Shown piece after piece: positions 46,229-53,746 of a stretch of 64,000 nt of DNA. Source of the DNA: Lysobacter terrestris (GTDB lineage Bacteria; Pseudomonadota; Gammaproteobacteria; Xanthomonadales; Xanthomonadaceae). A model generated the notes under the pieces. That model did not search any database. It was not told where the DNA came from and was given only the letters and a program-made list of their open reading frames with translations. The stretch covers positions 2,000,001 to 2,064,000 of the forward strand of contig NZ_CP060820.1 of assembly GCF_014489475.1 (NCBI RefSeq), written 5' to 3'. Positions within the stretch are counted from its first letter, which is position 1. The number at the start of each line of letters is the position of its first letter. Position numbers and translations under genes: made by a program.

Positions 46229-46735
46229 ATGAGCAACGGGAATGGAGTGACCGCGACCCTGTCCCAGGCCGCCGAAGCGGTGAAGGAAACCGCATCCAAC
46301 GTTGGCGAGGCCATCGCCAACACCGCCGTGGCCAAGGCGGTGAAGAAGCGCGCCAGCAAGGCCAGGAAGGCAGCCACGCAGGCGAAGAAGGCCGCCAGCA
46401 AGGCCGTGAGCAAGGCCAAGAAGAAGCTCGCTTCCGCCTCCGCCGCGGCGAAGAAGGAAGCCAGCGCCCTGAAGGCCAAGGTCACCGGCAAGAAGGCTGC
46501 CAAGAAGGCTGCCAAGAAGGCCACGAAGAAGACGGCAAAGAAGGCCGCCAAGAAGGCGACGAAGAAGGTCGCCAAGAAGGCAGCGAAGAAGGCCGTCAAG
46601 AAGACCGCACGCAAGGCGACGAAGAAGGCCGCCACGCGCAAGGCACCCGCCAGGAAGGCGGCGAAGAAGGCAGTGAAGAAGGCGACCAAGCGGCCGGCAA
46701 AGAAGGCCGCGAAGAAAGTCGCCCGCAGGAAGTAA
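46229..46735 (+). CDS. Histone H1-like Lys/Ala-rich DNA-binding protein (AlgP-type)
   Basis: A 168-residue basic protein. After a ~35-residue opening, the rest is nearly all Lys, Ala, Thr and Val in K-K-A-A-K-K-A-type repeats, the composition of eukaryotic H1 tails and of Pseudomonas AlgP/AlgR3 and HctB-like proteins that compact DNA. A GGAGG site precedes the ATG. Placed 213 bases after nrdJa and 151 before nrdJb, same strand. DNA-encoded repeats of GCCAAGAAGGCT-like units make its length prone to vary. Specific function in this locus unknown. Confidence 0.85.
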   Translation: MSNGNGVTATLSQAAEAVKETASNVGEAIANTAVAKAVKKRASKARKAATQAKKAASKAVSKAKKKLASASAAAKKEASALKAKVTGKKAAKKAAKKATKKTAKKAAKKATKKVAKKAAKKAVKKTARKATKKAATRKAPARKAAKKAVKKATKRPAKKAAKKVARRK

Positions 46736-46886
46736 GCGGCACCGCAACACGCATCACCAGAAACACGCAGCAACCAGAACAGAAAGCCCCGATTGGTGAC
46801 CGCGCCCCACGCGGGCGCGGTCACCGCACTGAACCACTTGGCGCCGCGACCACGCGCGCCCCCACGCAACACCAGGAACCACGTCG

Positions 46887-47690
46887 ATGACCGTCAAGAT
46901 CAACAAGAAAATCAAGGGTTACGCCGTCGTCACCGCCGACGACAAGGCCAAGGAAGCGGTCAAGGCCGAATCCGTCTCGCGCATCGCCGCCGAGGCCGAA
47001 GCCAAGCCCATGGCCGACGTCATCCAGATGCACGAGCGCGTCGAGCGCCCCGAAGTGCTGATCGGCTCCACCTACAAGATCAAGACGCCGCTGGTCGAAC
47101 ACGCCATGTACGTGACGATCAACGACATCGTCCTCAACCCGGGCACCGAGCACGAACTGCGCCGCCCGTTCGAGGTCTTCATCAATTCCAAGTCGATGGA
47201 CCACTTCCAGTGGATCGTCGCCCTGACCCGCATCATGTCCGCCGTGTTCCGCAAGGGCGGCGACGTCACCTTCCTGGTCGACGAGATGCGCGCCGTGTTC
47301 GACCCGCGCGGCGGCTACTTCAAGGCCGGCGGCGTGTACATGCCGTCCCTGGTCGCCGAGATCGGCGCCGTGGTCGAAGAGCACCTCAAGTCGATCGGCC
47401 TGATGCACGACCCGGAAATGAGCGACGCCACCCGCGCCCTCATCAACGAGAAGCGCAAGGCCTACGAAGACCGCGCAAAAAAAAAGTCTGAAGTAGTCAC
47501 CGCCGGCGAGATGGGCGGCGCCATGAGCGCCGACGTCGACGCCCGCACCGAGGAAGTCATCGAAGTCACCGGCGAGGGTGCGTCGTTCCCGCCGTCGGCG
47601 ACCATGTGCCACAAGTGCTCCACCAAGGCGGTGGTGATCATGGATGGGTGCGCGACTTGCTTGAATTGTGGGTATAGCAAGTGCGGGTGA
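46887..47690 (+). CDS. nrdJb: Class II ribonucleotide reductase C-terminal half, NrdJb
   Basis: A 267-residue protein equal to the C-terminal part of full-length NrdJ. It has the TSCPD-like fold region (about 55-175) and a cysteine-rich tail (C-H-K-C ... C-A-T-C-L-N-C-G-Y-S-K-C) that would bind zinc and carry the Cys pair reduced by thioredoxin. P. aeruginosa also splits this enzyme into nrdJa and nrdJb. Residues 197-200 are encoded by nine consecutive A bases (47477-47485). Ribosome-binding site weak (AGGA about nine bases upstream). It ends in a terminator. Confidence 0.88.
   Translation: MTVKINKKIKGYAVVTADDKAKEAVKAESVSRIAAEAEAKPMADVIQMHERVERPEVLIGSTYKIKTPLVEHAMYVTINDIVLNPGTEHELRRPFEVFINSKSMDHFQWIVALTRIMSAVFRKGGDVTFLVDEMRAVFDPRGGYFKAGGVYMPSLVAEIGAVVEEHLKSIGLMHDPEMSDATRALINEKRKAYEDRAKKKSEVVTAGEMGGAMSADVDARTEEVIEVTGEGASFPPSATMCHKCSTKAVVIMDGCATCLNCGYSKCG
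47477..47485 (+). other. A9 homopolymer inside nrdJb (slippage-prone)
   Basis: Nine A residues encode Ala-Lys-Lys-Lys in GCA-AAA-AAA-AAG, although Lys is otherwise almost always AAG in this window. Insertion of one A makes the next codons GTC-TGA; deletion of one A gives AGT-CTG-AAG-TAG. Both shifted frames therefore stop within four codons and would remove the cysteine tail. Confidence 0.75.
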
Positions 47691-47714
47691 GTAGTTGATT
47701 CGAGACGTCTGAGA

Positions 47715-47749
47715 GGGTCAGGTTCCTTCTGGATCTGGCCCTTTTCTTT
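47715..47749 (+). terminator. Terminator after nrdJb
   Basis: GGGTCAG (47715-47721) pairs with CTGGCCC (47735-47741, one G-U), followed by TTTTCTTT. It also looks like a decayed copy of the GGGTCAGGTTC hairpin repeat found at 48513 and 49532. Confidence 0.7.
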
Positions 47750-47765
47750 GAGGTGCAGGATTCCG

Positions 47766-48491
47766 ATGGCCAAGAACCCTGGGCAGAGTTGGTTGGATCT
47801 GTATCAAGAACTGTCCTCGACAGTAGGAGCCGTGGGTAGTGACCCTGTCTTCTATCGCGGGCAGCGGGACGCTAGCTGGCCGCTCAAGCCTGGCCTTGCT
47901 CGTCAAAATGTGAACAGATCAGATGTTCTCGAGCAGATTGCATATTTTGATTTTGTGACGCGGGCCGGCGGGCTCCTGAAATCGGCATCCTCGTGGGAAA
48001 CGCTGCTAACGATGCAGCACCACGGCATACCAACGCGTTTGCTGGATTGGTCGAACACCTTGGGTGTTGCTCTGTACTTTGCCCTGAAGGACTCAACAGC
48101 GGATGCTGCTGTATGGGTCTTGAACCCATTCGAGTTCAACGAAGCCTGCTGGAATAGCGCAACGGTGCCGATGCCGTTCGAGCTCGGCGGTGAGTACAGC
48201 GATTATTTCATTAGCGATACCAAGGCCTTTGAGTACGACGTTGTTGCAATCAGTCCAGCGCGGCACAACCCAAGAATAGACAGGCAGCAAGGGGGGTTTA
48301 CGCTACATGGCGTCCTGGACAGACCTCTGGATGAGCTTCATCCGAAACTGGTCAGGAAGTTCGTTATCCCCAAGTCATTGCATGAAGATGCGTGGCGATT
48401 CTTGAGGATGTCTGGTATTTCAGAGTTCTCCTTGTTTCCTGATTTGGATGGACTGGCAAGGGAAATATGCTTGGAGCATTTTCGCTATTGA
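47766..48491 (+). CDS. FRG domain-containing protein
   Basis: A 241-residue protein with the FRG hallmark F-Y-R-G-Q near residue 29, then W-P-L-K-P-G-L, a M-Q-H-H-G-I-P-T-R-L-L-D-W block and a C-terminal R-K-F-V-I-P segment, all characteristic of the family. FRG proteins are common in mobile islands and some look like ADP-ribosyltransferase-related or defence-associated proteins, but the biochemical role is not established. The gene is visibly AT-richer than its neighbours, with non-GC codon choices throughout, a sign of recent transfer. GAGG precedes the ATG. A hairpin repeat follows 21 bases after the stop. Confidence 0.85.
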   Translation: MAKNPGQSWLDLYQELSSTVGAVGSDPVFYRGQRDASWPLKPGLARQNVNRSDVLEQIAYFDFVTRAGGLLKSASSWETLLTMQHHGIPTRLLDWSNTLGVALYFALKDSTADAAVWVLNPFEFNEACWNSATVPMPFELGGEYSDYFISDTKAFEYDVVAISPARHNPRIDRQQGGFTLHGVLDRPLDELHPKLVRKFVIPKSLHEDAWRFLRMSGISEFSLFPDLDGLAREICLEHFRY

Positions 48492-48512
48492 TGCGCGGTC
48501 GCCGTAGCTCGG

Positions 48513-48571
48513 AAATAAAGGGTCGGGTTCATTTACGCGTCGGCTGTAAATGAACCTGACCATTTTTACTG
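48513..48571 (+). repeat. GGTTCATTTAC hairpin repeat, copy A
   Basis: GGTCGGGTTCATTTAC (48521-48536) pairs with GTAAATGAACCTGACC (48546-48561), a 16-bp stem with one G-U; the loop is GCGTCGGCT. It is flanked by AATAAAG and ATTTTTACTG, so it may also terminate the FRG gene. Copy B at 49532-49588 shares the loop and stem. It resembles repeats seen near RAYT transposases. Confidence 0.85.
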
Positions 48572-48672
48572 CTGATCAGGAAGAACTGCCCGCAAAACAG
48601 GGGTCAGAGTCGACTTTTTCCGTAGGCGCTGAGCCAGCATTGAAATCATCACACTATTTTTTGGGGAGTCAG

Positions 48673-49497
48673 ATGAGTTTTCGCAACGCGCTTGGCCTGA
48701 TCATGCTTTGCACTGCTGGCTGCGTCGGACCGGGTAGTGCAACGGCCGCGAAAGTTGAGGCCTGTGCCGACGCCAGCACGCCGCAGAAGGCGATTGCGGC
48801 TTGTTCGGTATTGATTGAGTCCGGGGAAATCACGGGCAAATCGCTGGGAAGCGCGCGGTTCAATCGCGCCTCCGCTTACTTTATGACCGGCGCTCAGGAT
48901 CTGGCACTTGCCGATCTCAACGAGGCCATGCAATTGCTGCCCAGTGATGCGCGGGTCTACGGCCTGCGCGGTGCCGTGCGCGGCATGAAGGGCGATCTCG
49001 ATGGCGCCATTGCCGATTTCACCGTGTCCATCGATGGCGATCCCTCTTTGGTTGACTCGTATACCAACCGCGGCAAGGCCTTCTCGGACAAGGGCGAGTT
49101 CGAGCGCTCGATTCCGGACTTTGACCGCGCGTTGAAGCTGCAACCGAACAATGCGTTTGCGCTTAATGGTCGGTGCTGGTCCCGCGCCGTGCTGAACATC
49201 GATCTGGATGCTGCACTGGCCGACTGCAATGCCGGCGTCGAAGCGGGCGGCGATGACCTCGCCAATACACTCAATACCCGAGGTTTTGTGCATTTCCGGC
49301 GCGCTGAATATCGCGAATCCATCGAGAGTTACGACGCCTCCCTTCAACAGAACCCTCGTGCGGCGTCGTCCTATTACGTTCGCGGCTTGTCAAAGCAAGC
49401 ATTGGGCGAGCAGGGGGCGGACGCCGACATCGCTCAGGCGTTGTCGTTGGAGCCTGGCATCCGCGAGCGTTACGCGCGTTACGGCGTCAATCCGTAA
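48673..49497 (+). CDS. Secreted tetratricopeptide repeat protein
   Basis: A 274-residue protein with an N-terminal signal (M-S-F-R-N-A-L-G-L-I-M-L-C-T-A-G-C), possibly a lipoprotein (the Cys17 context T-A-G-C is a poor lipobox). From about residue 60 it is a series of TPR units with repeated A-L-x-D-L-N-x-A-x-x-L-x-P and G-x-x-x-x-A-I-x-D-x-x-x-x-x patterns, a protein-protein interaction scaffold. It is bracketed by two copies of the same hairpin repeat, 48513 and 49532. Start 48673 has GGGGAG upstream. Codon use is less GC-biased than the core genes. Confidence 0.82.
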   Translation: MSFRNALGLIMLCTAGCVGPGSATAAKVEACADASTPQKAIAACSVLIESGEITGKSLGSARFNRASAYFMTGAQDLALADLNEAMQLLPSDARVYGLRGAVRGMKGDLDGAIADFTVSIDGDPSLVDSYTNRGKAFSDKGEFERSIPDFDRALKLQPNNAFALNGRCWSRAVLNIDLDAALADCNAGVEAGGDDLANTLNTRGFVHFRRAEYRESIESYDASLQQNPRAASSYYVRGLSKQALGEQGADADIAQALSLEPGIRERYARYGVNP

Positions 49498-49531
49498 GGG
49501 TAAAAGGGGCAGCGTCCATGCTTAAACACCC

Positions 49532-49588
49532 AAATAAAGGGGTCAGGTTCATTTTCGCGTCGGCTATAAATGAACCTGACCCTTTTTA
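49532..49588 (+). repeat. GGTTCATTT hairpin repeat, copy B
   Basis: GGGTCAGGTTCATTT (49540-49554) pairs perfectly with AAATGAACCTGACCC (49568-49582), extended by A-T pairs on both sides; loop contains CGCGTCGGCT as in copy A. It is followed by CTTTTTACTG, as in copy A. Direct orientation relative to copy A, about 1.02 kb apart, with the TPR gene between. Confidence 0.88.
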
Positions 49589-49682
49589 CTGATTGTCCGC
49601 CCGACACTAGCGGACGCGAACCCCGTTGATTCGGCCGGATGCGGTCCACTACCTTTACCGCGACGACGACGCTTGGGTGACC

Positions 49683-50120
49683 ATGGAATTGTTGCCAATC
49701 CTGCTGATGCCGGTGTTTCTGGCACTGGTCATCTACCAGACGCTGGAGGGGCGCAAGCGGGTCAAGCGCGAGCTGCGCAACACCTTCCTCGCGCTGCGCT
49801 TCACCACGCCCGGCGGCGTCGCAGGCGGCGACGCAATGCGCGTGATCAAGGTCTACAAGCAGGGCGTTCCCTTCATCTACGACGATGTCTTCAACCTCCC
49901 GGTCGGGCCACGGCACATTTCCGATTCCTTCTGGTACTGCGTCGGCCCCGGGCCCTCGTACTTCCTCGCCATTCCGCTGGTCGAAGCGGGCCTGGGTCGC
50001 GTAAAGGTGAGTTGGGTGGTGCGCCCGCTATCGGCGGAACGCATGCACGCTGCGCTCGTCGATGACGAACACGCATTGCGCGAGGCGTTTGGTCCGAACC
50101 CAGGTGACCTTCTGGCGTGA
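49683..50120 (+). CDS. Unknown single-pass membrane protein
   Basis: A 145-residue protein I do not recognise. One N-terminal membrane helix (L-L-P-I-L-L-M-P-V-F-L-A-L-V-I-Y) is followed by a basic cytoplasmic-like face (E-G-R-K-R-V-K-R-E) and a mixed alpha/beta domain with G-P-G-P-S-Y-F-L-A-I-P. I prefer ATG 49683, which puts the helix at the very N-terminus, over TTG 49626. GC-rich like the core genome, so it marks the right edge of the foreign-looking segment. Confidence 0.6.
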   Translation: MELLPILLMPVFLALVIYQTLEGRKRVKRELRNTFLALRFTTPGGVAGGDAMRVIKVYKQGVPFIYDDVFNLPVGPRHISDSFWYCVGPGPSYFLAIPLVEAGLGRVKVSWVVRPLSAERMHAALVDDEHALREAFGPNPGDLLA

Positions 50121-50190
50121 GCCAGCCTAGGGGTCTGGGATGGCTTTCCTTCCCCTTTTCGCGCGGCCTGCGGCCTTACCCCGCCAGTCG

Positions 50191-51117
50191 TCAGCGTGGA
50201 CGTGCGAGTAGGACCGCAACGTAGATGGTCACGCACATGCTCGCGAAGGAGAGCCAGGCGTACGGCCATAGCAGTGGCATGCCGACGAAGACCAGGCCAT
50301 CGCTGCCGCCGGGAATCAACGCGGCACCGATTCCCATGAGACCTCCCCCGACAAGACAGCGTCCGGTCCGGGCTGCTGTCGGCACCTTGGGTCTCAAACC
50401 AACCGTCCAGCCCCCCAGTACAGCGCCGGCCATCAGTGCGACCAACAGCAGCGACGCCCGCATCGTGTCGAAGGGCCTGCCACGCGCAAGCTCGCCGAGC
50501 GTCTCGGTATAGGTCCAACCGCCTACCGTCAGAAGTACGACCAGGAACGCGACTCCGCTGATTGACGTCGCGACATGCGGGGACCAGAAGTAACGCAAGG
50601 GACCGTGACCTGTCCGCCAGGCACGCCATCCGTGGGTTGCCAGCCGGAGTGCCAGGATCAGGATGCACACGATCGCCACCCAGCCTGGGGCATCAAGAAC
50701 AAGGGATTTCCCGGCGAGGTGCTCGGGTGCGGCCATGCGCGACATCGCCAGGCTGCCGAGGAAGAATCCGATCGGGGTAGCCAGATAGGCCCATTGGCCT
50801 GACCCGATGCGCGCAATCGTGCCAATGGCGCAGGAGCGATTGCAGAACGCGCCAATGCCGAGCACGACGCCGCCGGCGACCGTGGCTGCGCTGGTGGCAT
50901 AGCCGCGCGGAATGATGGGCAGAAGCCCCAATGCGCTCAGGAGCACAAGCCCGCCACCGACCAGGACCGACGCTTCGATCAGCGCAAGCAGTCGGCCCGG
51001 ACGGCGTTCGCTCACGAGCTCGACGATGGACGCGACGGCACAGGTGCCGCCGCGCTGGGTGGCAAATCCCAACAGGCAGACTGCTGCCAATCCAATCAGG
51101 AAGTTCGGGGTCTCCAT
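50191..51117 (-). CDS. YeeE/YedE family (thiosulfate/sulfur) transporter
   Basis: A 308-residue inner-membrane protein with about nine helices. The family motifs G-F-A-T-Q-R-G-G-T-C-A-V-A (about residue 17) and G-A-F-C-N-R-S-C-A-I-G (about 90) place conserved Cys in the pore, as in the thiosulfate carrier YeeE. No tusA-like partner is adjacent, so the sulfur substrate is inferred. Start 51117 (M-E-T-P-N-F-L-I-G) is preferred to 51162. Confidence 0.87.
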   Translation of the reverse strand: METPNFLIGLAAVCLLGFATQRGGTCAVASIVELVSERRPGRLLALIEASVLVGGGLVLLSALGLLPIIPRGYATSAATVAGGVVLGIGAFCNRSCAIGTIARIGSGQWAYLATPIGFFLGSLAMSRMAAPEHLAGKSLVLDAPGWVAIVCILILALRLATHGWRAWRTGHGPLRYFWSPHVATSISGVAFLVVLLTVGGWTYTETLGELARGRPFDTMRASLLLVALMAGAVLGGWTVGLRPKVPTAARTGRCLVGGGLMGIGAALIPGGSDGLVFVGMPLLWPYAWLSFASMCVTIYVAVLLARPR

Positions 51118-51246
51118 CGGCGAGCGACTCCCGGAACAAGCACGCCCGGTCATTGATAGCACCGGGCAAGGACCGGCGCCACGATGCCCCTCGCTGTGCG
51201 GGTCATCCGGTGGTGGATGAATCCGGCCCTCGGATCAAGCCAGCGT

Positions 51247-51332
51247 CGCCCGGGTAAGCGAAGCACATCCGGGTGCTTTTCGTAACGCGGCGAGATTCAA
51301 CCCCGGGTGCGGCTACGCCTCACCCGGGCTAC
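51247..51332. repeat. GCCCGGGTAAGCG intergenic repeat (family C), full copy
   Basis: Begins GCCCGGGTAAGCGAAGC, has CTTTTCGTAACGC and ATTCAACCCCGGGTGCGG in the middle, and ends CACCCGGGCTAC. The ends are inverse complements. Same family as 41325 and 56191. Confidence 0.75.
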
Positions 51333-51345
51333 GGTTTACCTCGGA

Positions 51346-51777
51346 TCACTTCGGTTTGCTGTACCAGAGCGCGTTGACGATGATCCAGCGCTCGTCGAAC
51401 CGGCCCATGTGGAAGTAGTCGACGAACCACGGCGTTTCCAGTCGCACCGATGCGGCGTTGCCGATCACGTCGAGTACGCGGCAGCTGCGGCTCCACTGTT
51501 CCTTGGGCGTCTTCAGCGCGCCCTCGCGGGTCAGCCCGACCAGTTCCTCCTTGCCCATGCGACGCAGGCCGAGCCGCTCGTACGGGGTGTCGCCCAGCAC
51601 CATGCGCTTGGCAAGGTCCGGGTGCAGTGCGCGCGCAACGCGTTCGGGGTCGGCTTCCAGCTGGCCGTCCACGTAGTCGAAGCAGGTCGCCTCGATGGCG
51701 GCGATGGTGGCCGGATCGGCAACGGGTGGCGTGGCTGCCGCGCCAGCGGCGGCGAGAAACAGGGAAAGCGCGGACAT
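51346..51777 (-). CDS. SnoaL/NTF2-like secreted protein (lumazine-binding type)
   Basis: A 143-residue protein with a short N-terminal hydrophobic signal (L-S-L-F-L-A-A-A-G-A-A) and an NTF2-like cone fold (Y-V-D-G-Q-L-E-A-D-P-E-R-V-A-R-A-L-H-P-D-L-A-K near residue 35; F-H-M-G-R-F-D-E-R-W-I-I-V-N-A-L-W near the end), the pattern of the putative lumazine-binding family. Activity unknown. GGAGGA is four bases before the ATG. Confidence 0.75.
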   Translation of the reverse strand: MSALSLFLAAAGAAATPPVADPATIAAIEATCFDYVDGQLEADPERVARALHPDLAKRMVLGDTPYERLGLRRMGKEELVGLTREGALKTPKEQWSRSCRVLDVIGNAASVRLETPWFVDYFHMGRFDERWIIVNALWYSKPK

Positions 51778-51902
51778 CGTTCCTCCATGAGGTTGCGTGA
51801 TGGGTGCAGGGCTATTGGACGATACCGGCCCCCGCCCTGTCTGCGGGCTGCGCCGAAGCGTGGGTAGTGTGCAGGGGCGTCGGGCGGCGACCCGACAGCG
51901 CA

Positions 51903-52478
51903 TCACGCACCGGGCGGGCCGGGCCTGAGGTAGACGATCAGGCACACCAGGCACAGCGCGAGCGCGGCGAGCGGGACGAACAATCCGACCAGCGCCGCCA
52001 GCACGAACAACGCCAGCGTGAACACCGCGCGTTGCCGCATCCGGAGTCGCGCCCAGGCGGGAACGGCTTCGTCCGGAGCGCGGCCGATCAGCTCCTCGAT
52101 CAGGCACAGGTAGGCCGCGTTGACCAGGATGAAGACCAGCGCATAGAACGAGACCGGCGCGGGCGCCAGCCGGCTCTGCGCCATCCACGCGGTCGACAGC
52201 GGCACCAGCGACATCGCGAACAGCAGCGCGAAGTTGGTCCACAGCAGGCGCGGCGTGGCTTCGCGCGCATGCCGCAGCAGGTAGTGGTGGTTCATCCACA
52301 CGATGGCGATGAACAGGTAGCTCATGCTGTAACTCACCCAGCGTGGCCACAGCGCGAGCAGTGCGGCGTAGGTCGGCTGCGCGGGCGGGTGCAGTTCCAG
52401 CACCAGGATGGTGATCAGGACGGCGAAGACGCCGTCGGAGAAGAGCGTCAGGCGTTCGGGGGTGGCTTTGGGGGGCAT
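51903..52478 (-). CDS. TMEM175-family (DUF1211) potassium channel-like protein
   Basis: A 191-residue protein with six predicted helices. The first helix carries the TMEM175 selectivity signature R-L-T-L-F-S-D-G-V-F-A-V-L-I-T-I. Bacterial relatives form tetrameric K+ channels. No companion gene is adjacent. Confidence 0.88.
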   Translation of the reverse strand: MPPKATPERLTLFSDGVFAVLITILVLELHPPAQPTYAALLALWPRWVSYSMSYLFIAIVWMNHHYLLRHAREATPRLLWTNFALLFAMSLVPLSTAWMAQSRLAPAPVSFYALVFILVNAAYLCLIEELIGRAPDEAVPAWARLRMRQRAVFTLALFVLAALVGLFVPLAALALCLVCLIVYLRPGPPGA

Positions 52479-52893
52479 GGGCCGGTCCCGAGGGGCGGGA
52501 GTCGCGAGCAGGGTACGTCGTTCCGCTGCAACCGCGTAACCGCATAAGGCGGGCTTGAGCCTGCCCTAACCGACATCTATCGCAGGTGGGCCCTGGCCCA
52601 CCAATGCAACGGATACAGCCGGCGCGGTGAAAGAGGCGCCCGGCACGAGCGTCGCGCGTGGTGGCGCTGACGAGCGGTCGTCATCGGCGCGGGTCGATGC
52701 CGAACCTGTAACACGCGGGTGATCGCGCCGACAGGCGCACGCAGGTTGCGACGCAACGTCGCAACGGCCTCGGTCGCGTCCGTTGCCCGTCCCTGGATTT
52801 TCCCGGCGCGCGTTTCCGCAGCCCTTGCCAGGCGCAACAACATTGCGGCGAACGCGCCCTTCGCTACGTTTTCTGGTGGCTCAAGGAGTACAC
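52479..52893. other. 415-bp intergenic region with two perfect palindromes, no gene
   Basis: No credible ORF. GGTGGGCC-CT-GGCCCACC at 52585-52602 is a common GC palindrome of this family. GTTGCGACG (52745-52753) and CGTCGCAAC (52757-52765) form a perfect 9-bp-arm dyad around CAA, possibly an operator or hairpin for the small ORF downstream. Confidence 0.6.
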
Positions 52894-53094
52894 ATGAACC
52901 CGCTACTGCAATCGCTCAACTTCCGGCTGAAGCGCGTGTTTCGGATTGACGCTGCCGATGCGCCCCGTGCAACCCAGAAGGTCGTGACGCGTGAGGGTTG
53001 GCCGCCCTTGTCCGCCACGCCCTTGCTTCGCCGGCGGCGTACCGATGCACTGCCGTGGTTTCCGCACGGTCCTCGCGATGACTGGAAGCGCTAG
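52894..53094 (+). CDS. Small unknown protein (66 residues)
   Basis: I do not recognise this product. It is basic, with R-R-R-R and a Trp/Pro-rich end, and begins M-N-P-L-L-Q-S-L-N-F-R-L-K. The best evidence that it is translated is a perfect AAGGAG seven bases upstream of the ATG. A 9-bp-arm palindrome lies 130 bases upstream. Confidence 0.5.
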   Translation: MNPLLQSLNFRLKRVFRIDAADAPRATQKVVTREGWPPLSATPLLRRRRTDALPWFPHGPRDDWKR

Positions 53095-53329
53095 GCCGCC
53101 TGGGGCGCAATGAGTGAGCGGCGACGCATTACGCCTGCGGCGGATGCGCGTTCCGGTTTCCGTGCAGGCGCCGATGGGGCGGCCCGGTTCAAGCTTTCGC
53201 CTGCGCCATGGGCCATTGCGTCCGCCGGGGGCAGCGGTTGCTACCATGACGCACCCGAGTCCGGGTACGTCAGGCGAGCATCATGGAAGTTTGCGGTCCT
53301 TCATCCCCGGCCTTCGTGCAGGGCCCGGC

Positions 53330-53695
53330 ATGATTCGCGACATCCGAATCTTTCCGGAAGCGCGCCGGCTGGAAATGAAGTTCGTCGGCGGCATCGGCGT
53401 GCAGGATCGCCTGGACACGCTGGCGCTGGTGGCGCCGCTGATCGCCAACCGCACGCTCGACCGCATATTGATCAACTTCAGCGCGGCCTGGCATGAGCCG
53501 CCGCTGGACAAGGGCGGCGTCCCGTTCGAGGAAACCTTGCGGCAGACCGGTGAATACGCCGGGTGCCGCGTCGCGTTCGTCAGCCGGCCGCATCCCTATG
53601 CCGCGCCGAAGGGCGACGACACGACCGCGCTGGGCTTCGAGTTCCAGTGCTTTTCCGGACTGCATGCCGCGCAGGCCTGGCTCGAAGCGCCTTAA
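53330..53695 (+). CDS. Unknown 121-residue protein
   Basis: No family recognised. The protein is alpha/beta by pattern (I-R-D-I-R-I-F-P-E-A-R-R-L-E-M-K-F-V-G-G; R-I-L-I-N-F-S-A-A-W; C-R-V-A-F-V-S-R-P), loosely like STAS-type folds. The frame extends upstream to 53114, but the start at 53330 (M-I-R-D-I-R-I) begins the structured part; upstream residues are low-complexity. The 235 bp from 53095 to 53329 hold nothing else. Confidence 0.5.
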   Translation: MIRDIRIFPEARRLEMKFVGGIGVQDRLDTLALVAPLIANRTLDRILINFSAAWHEPPLDKGGVPFEETLRQTGEYAGCRVAFVSRPHPYAAPKGDDTTALGFEFQCFSGLHAAQAWLEAP

Positions 53696-53746
53696 CCACA
53701 ATCCCGGGGAAAGGCCGGGCGCACCCGACCCTTCCCCTGCGCAGGA

